Positions 16,290 through 21,933 of a stretch of DNA of 21,933 bases are shown piece by piece. The DNA is from an uncultured Clostridia bacterium (GTDB taxonomy: Bacteria; Bacillota; Clostridia; Oscillospirales; CAG-272). The position numbers and the translations under genes are program-made. Position 1 is the stretch's first letter, and the number at the start of each line of letters is the position of its first letter. The stretch spans positions 1-21,933 of the forward strand of contig CALGCW010000171.1 of assembly GCA_937884385.1 (NCBI GenBank), given 5' to 3'. The notes beneath the pieces were generated by a model, which had not been told where the DNA came from, did not search any database, and saw only the letters and a list, made by a program, of their open reading frames with translations.

Positions 16290-16318
16290 TTGATTATTTG
16301 GCAAAAATGTGTTATCAT
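16290..16318 (+). promoter_or_regulatory. tmRNA promoter
   Basis: TTGATT (16290-16295), 17-nt spacer, TATCAT (16313-16318) with TG one base ahead. The -10 ends 14 bases before the mature tmRNA 5' end. Confidence 0.75.
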
Positions 16319-16332
16319 TAAGCATCATACAC

Positions 16333-16727
16333 GGGCTCGTAATGGTTTCGACGGGGATTTTGAGGTATGATAAGCGTGGCGGGCTGAGTAATCCCGATAA
16401 CTGCTCAAATTTTAAATTAAACGACAACAATACTGTTGCTATGGCTGCCTAATTGATGCTCCCGCAAGGGAGCTTCAATTGGCAGTGCTGTAGCCTGTGG
16501 GCTACCCGTTCCTCCGCAGAGGACCACGACTGCGGACTGAGCGTGATCTTAGTGGTGAACTTGCATCGGCGGTCGCGCCTGAACCGATCAAGCACAAAGG
16601 CGCTACGGACTATACGTTGCCTGTCAGTTGGCGGCGCGTAGTGGGAAACAATAAAAACTGACTGCCCACGGAGAAGGTCATATCAAGAGGTTTTCGGACA
16701 GGGGTTCAATTCCCCTCGAGTCCACCA
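16333..16727 (+). ncRNA. ssrA: Transfer-messenger RNA (tmRNA), one-piece
   Basis: A 395-nt tmRNA. The 5' end GGGCTCG pairs over seven bases (one G-U) with CGAGTCC before the encoded ACCA tail at 16724-16727. The T arm is GGGGTTCAATTCCCC (16701-16715), and the tRNA-like 5' part shows the usual TGGTTTCGACGGG. The tag frame ends in GCTATGGCTGCCTAA (stop 16450-16452), immediately followed by a helix with stem GCTCCC/GGGAGC. By alignment with the E. coli TTAGTC-GCA context, the resume codon is most likely GAC at 16423, preceded by TTAAAC, giving the tag DNNTVAMAA. tmRNA with SmpB rescues stalled ribosomes and tags products for proteolysis. smpB is not in the window. Confidence 0.96.
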
Positions 16728-16730
16728 AAA
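16703..16730 (+). other. tmRNA 3' end, candidate attachment site (att copy A)
   Basis: The T-arm and acceptor 3' side of tmRNA are the reference for two partial direct repeats downstream. TCGAGTCCACCAAAA (16716-16730) recurs at 19269-19283. AATTCCCCTCGAGTCCAC (16708-16725) recurs at 19422-19439, with GGTTC just ahead in both. The tmRNA 3' end is a well-known integration site for tyrosine recombinases. Confidence 0.6.
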
Positions 16731-16772
16731 ATAGCGAGGGAGCGCTCTTTTGAGTGCTCCCTTGTTATTTTT
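16728..16772 (+). terminator. tmRNA terminator
   Basis: A long stem starting at the tmRNA CCA end pairs AGGGAGCGCTC with GAGTGCTCCCT (one G-T), extended by AAAAATA/TATTTTT, around a TTTT loop. Confidence 0.9.
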
Positions 16773-16787
16773 GCGGATAAATAAAAT

Positions 16788-16919
16788 GAGGGGAATTGAA
16801 CGCAGTGAGAAAACAGCACAGTGCGCTGTTTTTGAACGGTGACCGAAGGATTTTGCGAGGCATACACTTCCCCTTTTTTGCTCCTTGCCCTCGCAAAATC
16901 CAAGAGCGAATTCCCCTCG
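16788..16919. repeat. Nested inverted repeat after tmRNA
   Basis: Outer arms GAGGGGAATT (16788-16797) and AATTCCCCTC (16909-16918) enclose inner arms GGATTTTGCGAGG (about 16850) and CCTCGCAAAATCC (about 16888), 13 bases each. The outer right arm equals the tmRNA T-arm 3' side. No gene is seen in 16773-16980; it holds this repeat and the LRR-gene terminator. Confidence 0.65.
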
Positions 16920-16942
16920 GGGCTGACAATTAATCCTTAAAT

Positions 16943-16968
16943 AAGGCAGAGCTGATTAGCCCTGCCTT
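16943..16968 (-). terminator. Terminator of the LRR lipoprotein gene
   Basis: AAGGCAGAGCT pairs with AGCCCTGCCTT (one mismatch) around GATT, 13 bases past the LRR stop codon. The following T-run on the minus strand is short. Confidence 0.7.
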
Positions 16969-16980
16969 TAATTTGTTTAG

Positions 16981-19059
16981 TTATTCGCCCGTGTAGCCCC
17001 AAACGACCGGAATCTCCTCGTTAGTGTAGTCCAATGTATTCCAATTATTAGCCCAGTCTATTTGCTTTGATTCAGTTTCACAATAAATTGTAAGAGATTC
17101 GCATTGATAGAATGCGCTTTCGCCAACACTTGTTACAGAATTCGGAATTACAATGCTGCTAAGCGAACTACAACCACTAAATGCATAATTACCGATGCTT
17201 GTTATCGAATTGGGTATTTCTATACTTTTAAGTGATCTGCAATAATCAAATGCTCTATTACCGATACTTGTTATCGAATTTGGTAACACAATACTTATAA
17301 GGGCACCACATGAAGAGAATACGCTGTCTCCCATACTTGTTACAGAATTTGGAATTACAATACTGATAAGAGAATGACAACCTCTAAATGCAGAATTACC
17401 GATACTTGTTACTGAATCGGGTATTACAATGCTTTTAAGGGCACCGCAAACATCAAATACTTGGTTGCCAATACTTGTAATTAAATTAGGTAACACGGCA
17501 CTTTCAAGTGATGTACACCAAAGGAATGCTCCGTCGCCTATATTGATTACGGAATCCGGTATTTCTATACTTTTAAGAGATCTGCAAAATTCGAATGCAT
17601 TATTACCAATGTACTTTACAGAATTAGGTATTTCCACACTCGTAAGATAGTAGCAATTAGAAAATGCATAATCACAAATGCTTGTTACAAAATTTGGCAT
17701 TATTACACTTGTAATGTCATAATCATAGAATGCATATTTCCAAATGCCATACTCTTTTCCGCCATTATATTCAGGAAGAACTAAATCGAGATCCTTTCCC
17801 AAATATTTTACAAGATAAACATCAATTCCGTCATCATAAAAAATATATTCCCCTACAATTTTAGTAGCTATTTCAGATTTATCATTAATAACTCGATTTG
17901 CATGATATGCAACGTATCCATAATCAGAAGATCCTGCAACTATATTGAGTGACGATTTGTTGATTACTTCAATCATCGACAAACACCCATTAAATGCTCC
18001 CTCGCCTATTTCTTTCACTGAATCGGGAATCTCAATATTTAATAACGATGAGCATCCTTGAAACGCATAATCACCAATTTTTTCTAAAGAATTAGGTATC
18101 TCTATATTTACAAGTGACGAACAAGCACTAAATGCTGACGCATCTATACTCATTATAGATTCACCTAACACAACATTTTTGAGGGATTTGCAAATAGAGA
18201 ATGCACTCTCACCAATACTTTCTACAGAATCGCCAATTATTACATTTGTAAGTCCTTGGCAATAAGCGAATACACATTCATCGATAGTTTTTACAGAATC
18301 GCCAATCTCTATGCTTTCAAGGTTGGAACAGTTATAAAATGCCATTGATTGAATAGTTATTAGAGAATCGGGAAGTTCTATGTTAGGGAGTGAAGTGCAC
18401 GATTCAAATGCAGATTGACCAATGAGTTCCAAAGAATTCCCCATTTTGACATTTGTAAGATTTTTGCAGTGCCAAAATGCATACGCACCAATAGTATTTA
18501 CAGAGTTGCCAATCACTACGCTTTTAAGATTACCACAGTAATAAAATGATTCCATTGGAACGATAGTTACGGAATCACCAATCACCACAGTTTCAAGAGT
18601 TCTGCAATTTCGAAACAAACCTTTTCCCATAGTAACTACAGAATCAGGAATATCTATGCTTTTAAGGTATTCGCAATAGCCAAATGCTTCATCGTCAATG
18701 TTTATTACGGAATTAGCTATCTCTACACATTCAAGATTTTTGCACTCATAAAACGCTCTAAAACCAATGTTAGTTATAGAATCAGATATTACTACACTTG
18801 TAATAGTTTCACATTTATAAAACGCAGCTCTACCAATACTTGTCACAGGCAAACCATTATATTCATTCGGAATAACAATATCAGTATCCGTGCAATCACC
18901 AATTCCCTTCACTGAATAACTTAATCCATCATCATTGAGAGTGAACTCAAGCCCCTCGGAGTATTCTTTATCTTCGGGTTGATTTCCAATGTCCACGCAC
19001 GAAACAAGTACAAGAGATAAAAGCCAAAAAACAACTAAGGTCAATAAAATCTTTTTCAT
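16981..19059 (-). CDS. BspA-like leucine-rich-repeat (LRR_5) surface lipoprotein
   Basis: A 692-residue lipoprotein. Its signal peptide ends in LVSC (Cys21). About 23 repeats of 23 residues follow, of the BspA/LRR_5 type, consensus xSIGxxAFxxCxSLxSIxIPNSV. They form two blocks (roughly 13 and 10 repeats) split by a ~65-residue non-repeat segment near the middle. The protein ends with a short tail (WANNWNTLDY to WGYTGE). Such proteins are solenoid surface adhesin or binding modules; no enzymatic part is present. The frame opens 15 codons earlier, but ATG 19057-19059 has AAAGGGG ahead and makes a proper signal peptide. The gene is more AT-rich than the left part of the window and sits between tmRNA and repeated tmRNA-end fragments, consistent with acquisition. 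Confidence 0.92.
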   Translation of the reverse strand: MKKILLTLVVFWLLSLVLVSCVDIGNQPEDKEYSEGLEFTLNDDGLSYSVKGIGDCTDTDIVIPNEYNGLPVTSIGRAAFYKCETITSVVISDSITNIGFRAFYECKNLECVEIANSVINIDDEAFGYCEYLKSIDIPDSVVTMGKGLFRNCRTLETVVIGDSVTIVPMESFYYCGNLKSVVIGNSVNTIGAYAFWHCKNLTNVKMGNSLELIGQSAFESCTSLPNIELPDSLITIQSMAFYNCSNLESIEIGDSVKTIDECVFAYCQGLTNVIIGDSVESIGESAFSICKSLKNVVLGESIMSIDASAFSACSSLVNIEIPNSLEKIGDYAFQGCSSLLNIEIPDSVKEIGEGAFNGCLSMIEVINKSSLNIVAGSSDYGYVAYHANRVINDKSEIATKIVGEYIFYDDGIDVYLVKYLGKDLDLVLPEYNGGKEYGIWKYAFYDYDITSVIMPNFVTSICDYAFSNCYYLTSVEIPNSVKYIGNNAFEFCRSLKSIEIPDSVINIGDGAFLWCTSLESAVLPNLITSIGNQVFDVCGALKSIVIPDSVTSIGNSAFRGCHSLISIVIPNSVTSMGDSVFSSCGALISIVLPNSITSIGNRAFDYCRSLKSIEIPNSITSIGNYAFSGCSSLSSIVIPNSVTSVGESAFYQCESLTIYCETESKQIDWANNWNTLDYTNEEIPVVWGYTGE

Positions 19060-19101
19060 ATATCCCCTTTCACGATTAAGCCCATCGGCATTTTCTGCTT
19101 T
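19060..19101 (-). promoter_or_regulatory. Shared leader motif upstream of LRR gene
   Basis: The minus-strand leader contains AAATGCCGATGGGCTTA then, after two bases, CGTGAA, between promoter and start codon. The same element (T to C at one site) occurs in the leader of the solute-binding gene (21472-21510). Both begin within a few bases of the predicted transcription start. It also holds a tiny reading frame MPMGLIVKGDI whose stop overlaps the gene's ATG. Confidence 0.6.
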
Positions 19102-19102
19102 C

Positions 19103-19131
19103 ATTTTAGCACTGTTTTATATTATTGTCAA
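19103..19131 (-). promoter_or_regulatory. Sigma-A promoter of LRR gene
   Basis: Minus-strand TTGACA (19126-19131), 17-nt spacer, TAAAAT (19103-19108) with extended TGC. Confidence 0.88.
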
Positions 19132-19139
19132 TATATCGA

Positions 19140-19268
19140 TATAAAAATAGCAGGTCTTTTCGCTCTTCAATCTCGATTTCGCGTAGCGAACAACGATGTG
19201 ACTAAATGTATTATTGATGCCTGTATCATATCCAAATATATCATTTCGAGCGAATGAATGGTTACGCG
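19140..19268. other. Non-coding accessory stretch
   Basis: Between the LRR promoter and att copy B no gene is visible. It contains short inverted repeats (TTCGC-GTA-GCGAA near 19189; ATTTCGAGCGAAT near 19245). An open frame of 80 codons on the minus strand has no ribosome binding site and crosses att copy B. Confidence 0.5.
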
Positions 19269-19283
19269 TCGAGTCCACCAAAA
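19269..19283 (+). other. Partial copy of tmRNA 3' end (att copy B)
   Basis: TCGAGTCCACCAAAA is identical to 16716-16730 over 15 bases, same orientation. Sequence before it (ACGCG) does not match the tmRNA T arm. Confidence 0.6.
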
Positions 19284-19318
19284 TCAATAAGAGGGGTTTA
19301 ACCCCTCTTTTTGATTTT
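19280..19318 (+). terminator. Hairpin after att copy B
   Basis: AAGAGGGGT/ACCCCTCTT stem flanked by AAAATCAA/TTGATTTT, directly joined to the tmRNA-like CCA, as in the real tmRNA terminator but with unrelated sequence. Confidence 0.75.
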
Positions 19319-19414
19319 CTTGATACACTGCGCATTGAACCCTTAGTGTTTGCTTGCAAACACTCTTTTGCGTGCTGTTAACAAAGGAATTATCGCGAAC
19401 GCTCGCGCAAAAGT

Positions 19415-19439
19415 GGTTCCTAATTCCCCTCGAGTCCAC
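19415..19439 (+). other. Partial copy of tmRNA 3' end (att copy C)
   Basis: GGTTC, two extra bases (CT), then AATTCCCCTCGAGTCCAC identical to 16708-16725 over 18 bases. The final CCA is CTA here. Same orientation as tmRNA. Confidence 0.65.
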
Positions 19440-19490
19440 TAAAAAACAAAATTGAGGGGTCTCCCCCTCAATCTTGCTTTTTTATTTTTT
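19440..19490. terminator. Hairpin after att copy C; terminator for the solute-binding gene
   Basis: ATTGAGGGG/CCCCTCAAT stem with A-rich left and T-rich right flanks, terminator-like on both strands. The solute-binding gene (minus strand) stops 50 bases away at 19543. Confidence 0.8.
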
Positions 19491-19542
19491 TATACTTTAA
19501 ACCAATTTAAGCAAAGGTATATACCAAGCAATTAGCACATCC

Positions 19543-21471
19543 CTATCGTCCCGTTTCAAAACTTGCTTTGCATGTGGTTTCATATAGTTCAAGAGCTTTT
19601 CTCAGATCATCTATAGAGGTAGCTGTCTTGGCATCCACACCTAAAGATTTAGCGACATACCACCAATTAGAATATATCTCACCTTGAGGTACACCAAAAT
19701 TACTTTGGAGCGAGAGAGCTGCAAAAGCTTGATTAGCCTGAAGTGCATCAGAAGCCTGTACGTTAAGATTGGATGGGTTCCATAAAAATTCGTTATATCT
19801 TTGAAGCTGACATTCTTCGCCAACAAGATAGTCTGCAAGCTTATGGAGAAATTCTTCTTTAATAGGATTGCTCTGAGGCTTAACACCGATGAGCTTGTTA
19901 CCCGTGTAAGAACCAAGGTGGTAAGACTTACCGTCAACTGTGAAAGATGGAAGGTCTGTAGCCGCTAAGTTTTCACCGAAGTACTCTTCAGCCGTTGCAG
20001 CATTCCAAATACCAGTGATCCAAACTGCGGAATCAGCATAAACATCTGCGTCAGAGTTGTATGCAGAAGATTGAGCAAGCTTCATCATACCTCTCATAGC
20101 GATAACACCGTTATCGGAATTAAAGTTGTCATCAAAGGATATGAAGTTGCCGTCTGGATCTGTTATCCAGTTAGAATGGCAAAGTCTGTTGCCGTCTTTG
20201 TCCGTTGCAAAGAAGAAGGATGCTGAGTACCATGCATTTTCAAGAGCAAAACGGATCCACTTAGGTGAATCGGGGTTAGCCGCGTTGTAAGCTTCAACGT
20301 CAGCGATGATCTGCTCAAGAGAGTCGGGATTTGTGATAATTGACTTATCATAGTACATATAGTAACCGTTGTCATTTGTCATAGGATAAGCATAAAGTGT
20401 ACCGTCAATGGAGCTTGCATTTACAGCTCCCTTATCGTTGTTAGCCTTAACGCTATCAGCAATCTCTTTTGTGGGAGCAGAGAGAGCAGAAGCTTTAACA
20501 AGACGAGCAAGCAGATTTTGCTCGAAACAGTAGATATCAGGAGCAGAATCAAGGTCAGCAGTTACTAAATATCCGGCTTCTTGCGAATGGATTTCCTCTA
20601 ATTCTATTTGAATATTTACATATTCAGGGTGTTTAGCTAAAAAATTCTCGATTTGATTTTCAAACATATCGTACGAGTCGTACGGAACCCAAATTTCGAT
20701 TGTTTCATTTAGTAATCTATGTCCTGCAATCTCGGTTTCTCCACAGTCGATACATTCCCTTTTACATTCTCCCAATTCAGAAGCTGTAGGTTCTTTTATT
20801 TCTTTCCAAGCTCCAAATGTATGCTGGGCATCGATAGTTAATTGCGGAATTATTATTGTGCCACACACTGAACAATGCTTACCCTCAGTAAGACCTGTCT
20901 CCGTACAAGTAGCCTCAACCCCTGCATCGATAACCTCTGTATGGGGCTTTATTGAAATTATAGTCTGTTCAACAACAATCTCTCCACATTGTTTACACTT
21001 TTCTTCGTCGGTGTATCCAATCTCAGTACATGTCGCATCCTTACCTTTTATTATTTCTGTATCGGTATGAGCGCACGCCGCATCACGTATATATCCACAC
21101 TCATTACATGTGTCGTCGTATTTATCATCATATACGTGTGCTTTAATAGGAATTACATATTGCGCCAATAAAACCTCTCCGCAAACAGAGCATTTAATCC
21201 CTTCTGTTAATCCGGTATATGTGCAAGTGGACTTTACCTCAGGGATTACTTCCTCAACGTGAGTCGCAAGAGGCGTAACCTCCTGCGCAATCAAAACCTC
21301 GCCACACTCAGAGCAATGCTTGCCCTCGGTTAAGCCTGTGTTTGAGCATGTGGCTTCAATTGCCTCATCAATCACAATCGTATGCTTATGTTGATTATTG
21401 TCGTCGCACGAAGCAAGTATGAAAGTGCAGACTAAAACAATTACAATAAATAATAAAAATACTTTTTTCAT
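19543..21471 (-). CDS. Lipoprotein: Cys/His repeat modules fused to ABC-type solute-binding domain
   Basis: A 642-residue lipoprotein (lipobox ILASC, Cys22). Residues ~30-255 hold four modules of the form C-x10-C-x2-C-x14-H: Cys42/53/56-His71, 83/94/97-His112, 148/159/162-His177, and 189/200/203-His217 (x13). Each contains a TGLTEGKHCSVCGEV-like core. Additional CxxC pairs lie at 122/125 and 240/243. The spacing suggests metal binding, as in zinc ribbons. Residues ~257-642 look like an extracellular solute-binding protein family 1 (sugar-type) domain: EIWVPYDSYDMFENQIENFL, LDSAPDIYCFEQ, GTLYAYPMTNDNGYYMYYDK, VWITGIWNA and SYTGNKLIGV. No permease or ATPase genes are adjacent. AAGGA lies nine bases ahead of the ATG, below a consensus promoter. 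Confidence 0.88.
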   Translation of the reverse strand: MKKVFLLFIVIVLVCTFILASCDDNNQHKHTIVIDEAIEATCSNTGLTEGKHCSECGEVLIAQEVTPLATHVEEVIPEVKSTCTYTGLTEGIKCSVCGEVLLAQYVIPIKAHVYDDKYDDTCNECGYIRDAACAHTDTEIIKGKDATCTEIGYTDEEKCKQCGEIVVEQTIISIKPHTEVIDAGVEATCTETGLTEGKHCSVCGTIIIPQLTIDAQHTFGAWKEIKEPTASELGECKRECIDCGETEIAGHRLLNETIEIWVPYDSYDMFENQIENFLAKHPEYVNIQIELEEIHSQEAGYLVTADLDSAPDIYCFEQNLLARLVKASALSAPTKEIADSVKANNDKGAVNASSIDGTLYAYPMTNDNGYYMYYDKSIITNPDSLEQIIADVEAYNAANPDSPKWIRFALENAWYSASFFFATDKDGNRLCHSNWITDPDGNFISFDDNFNSDNGVIAMRGMMKLAQSSAYNSDADVYADSAVWITGIWNAATAEEYFGENLAATDLPSFTVDGKSYHLGSYTGNKLIGVKPQSNPIKEEFLHKLADYLVGEECQLQRYNEFLWNPSNLNVQASDALQANQAFAALSLQSNFGVPQGEIYSNWWYVAKSLGVDAKTATSIDDLRKALELYETTCKASFETGR

Positions 21472-21510
21472 AATGCTTTTTCCTTACGTGTAAGCCCGTC
21501 GGCATTTGTA
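21472..21510 (-). promoter_or_regulatory. Shared leader motif upstream of the solute-binding gene
   Basis: The minus-strand leader has AAATGCCGACGGGCTTA then, after two bases, CGTAAGG, matching the LRR-gene leader with one change in the 17-base core. GCC/GGC could form a tight hairpin. A short frame MPTGLHVRK begins there and overlaps the gene. Confidence 0.6.
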
Positions 21511-21515
21511 ACCAT

Positions 21516-21544
21516 ATTATACCATACTTTAAATATTATGTCAA
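21516..21544 (-). promoter_or_regulatory. Consensus sigma-A promoter of the solute-binding gene
   Basis: Minus-strand TTGACA (21539-21544), 17-nt spacer, TATAAT (21516-21521), a perfect match. Confidence 0.92.
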
Positions 21545-21553
21545 CGACTTCGC

Positions 21554-21586
21554 AAAAATAGCAGGGCTAAAAGCCCTGCTATTTTG
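21554..21586. terminator. Bidirectional hairpin left of the insertion sequence
   Basis: AAAATAGCAGGGCT/AGCCCTGCTATTTT, 14-bp perfect stem with loop AAA. No gene now ends here: the solute-binding promoter is on one side and the insertion sequence on the other. Confidence 0.75.
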
Positions 21587-21689
21587 ATTGGCTCCTTTAG
21601 GGAGGAATAAACCCCCAGTTTTACTGGGGGAGGGAAAAGGCTTCAGCAAAGCCAAGAGGGGCGAGTTCGAAGCAAGCCCAAAGATGAAG

Positions 21690-21718
21690 TTGAAAAAGTA
21701 AAAACCTTCCGATATAAT
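21690..21718 (+). promoter_or_regulatory. tnpA promoter
   Basis: TTGAAA (21690-21695), 17-nt spacer, TATAAT (21713-21718), 45 bases ahead of the tnpA start. Confidence 0.7.
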
Positions 21719-21762
21719 GTAAGAAGCATAGCAACTGCATTACAAAAGAAAGGAAGGTTTTT
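21700..21762 (+). promoter_or_regulatory. Inverted repeat masking the tnpA ribosome binding site
   Basis: AAAAACCTTCC (21700-21710) is the exact complement of GGAAGGTTTTT (21752-21762), which contains the tnpA ribosome binding site. The left arm lies upstream of the predicted start of the tnpA transcript, so the hairpin would form only in read-through RNA. Confidence 0.7.
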
Positions 21763-21763
21763 A

Positions 21764-21933
21764 ATGAAGATAGAACGGAATGAAATAAAAAGTTCAGCAC
21801 ACAGCAAATACAGGTGTCAATATCATATAGTGTTTGCTCCAAAATATCGTAGGAAAGAGGTATATGGAACAATCAAAAAGGATATAGGGGAGATATTGAG
21901 AAAACTGTGCGAGCAAAAAGGAGTGGAAATAAT
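21764..21933 (+). CDS. tnpA: IS200/IS605 transposase TnpA (Y1 HUH), 3'-truncated by window end
   Basis: The first 56 residues are visible: MKIERNEIKSSAHSKY, then CQYHIVFAPKYRRKEV and LRKLCEQKGVEI. This is the signature N-terminus of IS200/IS605 single-strand transposases (YHIVFxPKYRRK). The HUH motif and catalytic tyrosine lie beyond the window. The start ATG (21764) has AAGGAAGG seven bases ahead. The protein cuts and joins single-stranded DNA at hairpin-guided sites during replication. The contig probably ends here because the element is repeated in the genome. Confidence 0.93.
   Translation, partial: MKIERNEIKSSAHSKYRCQYHIVFAPKYRRKEVYGTIKKDIGEILRKLCEQKGVEI

Larger units (their letters stand above)
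21600..21933 (+). mobile_element. IS200/IS605-family insertion sequence, left part
   Basis: The visible part begins near 21600 with hairpin CCCCCAGT/ACTGGGGG (21612-21630) and a second small hairpin GGCTT/AAGCC (21639-21653), followed by a promoter and tnpA. Subterminal hairpins recognised by the Y1 transposase are typical of this family. The exact left boundary is not fixed, and the right end lies outside the window. Confidence 0.8.

Noticed and set aside
16453..16641. 62-codon plus-strand frame
   Set aside because: It lies wholly within tmRNA.
16706..16903. 65-codon minus-strand frame
   Set aside because: It crosses the tmRNA 3' end and terminator and encodes no recognisable protein; it is explained by the inverted repeat.
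16981..19059. Regular ~69-base repeats that could suggest a CRISPR array or satellite
   Set aside because: The period is a multiple of three, the units are divergent and keep an open frame, and they encode LRR_5 repeats.
19060..19101. Leader as a known riboswitch
   Set aside because: Too short (~40 bases) and without the conserved cores of the riboswitch classes I can recall, such as GEMM, fluoride, guanidine or preQ1.
19117..19359. 80-codon minus-strand frame
   Set aside because: No ribosome binding site, crosses att copy B and its hairpin, overlaps the LRR promoter.
21621..21872. 83-codon minus-strand frame at the right end
   Set aside because: It is antisense to the IS200/IS605 leader and tnpA, which has a far better match and a proper start.

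Overview
The window looks like a contig from an uncultured anaerobic member of the Bacillota (class Clostridia). The evidence is AddA-type recombination machinery, AGGAGG-type ribosome binding sites, sigma-A promoters (mostly 17-nt spacers, often extended -10), lipoprotein signal peptides, a one-piece tmRNA and the carbohydrate/surface gene content. No marker here fixes a genus; a gut or rumen lineage is only an inference. The first ~187 bases do not fit: they encode a piece of a Gram-negative RND-efflux adaptor (AcrA/MexA type) joined in frame to the middle of addA. This is most simply a chimeric assembly join.

Layout, left to right. 1-187: AcrA-like fragment. 188-2284: C-terminal ~700 residues of AddA (+). 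2365-3222: AraC-type regulator with a GyrI-like effector domain (+). 3270-4281: two small membrane proteins (-), bracketed by two identical hairpin terminators. 4413-7111: typA/bipA (GTG start) followed by an unrecognised cytosolic protein (-). 7315-8614: HAD phosphatase and PAP2 phosphatase, an operon with a perfect sigma-A promoter (+). 8653-9756: nucleotidase/guanylate-kinase-like fusion (-). 9838-10608: YwaF/TMEM164-like membrane protein (-). 10731-12650: GHL10 glycosidase-like protein (-). 12774-16214: four-gene minus-strand operon (membrane protein, 78-residue protein, beta-propeller-like lipoprotein, PL1-type pectate lyase lipoprotein). 16333-16727: tmRNA (+).

From the tmRNA rightwards the DNA is accessory in character. 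Two further partial copies of the tmRNA 3' end (19269-19283 and 19415-19439), each followed by its own hairpin, lie beyond an AT-rich BspA-like leucine-rich-repeat lipoprotein gene (16981-19059). This is the footprint expected from integration at the tmRNA 3' end, although no integrase is left. Next comes a lipoprotein (19543-21471) that joins four Cys/His repeat modules to an ABC-type solute-binding domain, with no permease genes nearby. The LRR and solute-binding genes share a strong promoter layout and a nearly identical ~25-nt leader just downstream of the predicted transcription start. The window ends inside an IS200/IS605 tnpA gene (21764 onward).

Functionally the region mixes housekeeping (recombination repair, ribosome-associated GTPase, trans-translation, nucleotide and phosphate metabolism) with surface and polysaccharide functions (pectate lyase, GHL10, LRR adhesin-like, sugar-binding-like). 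The best candidates for something undescribed are the tmRNA-anchored island with repeated 3'-end remnants, the shared leader of its surface-protein genes, and the Cys/His-repeat solute-binding protein.
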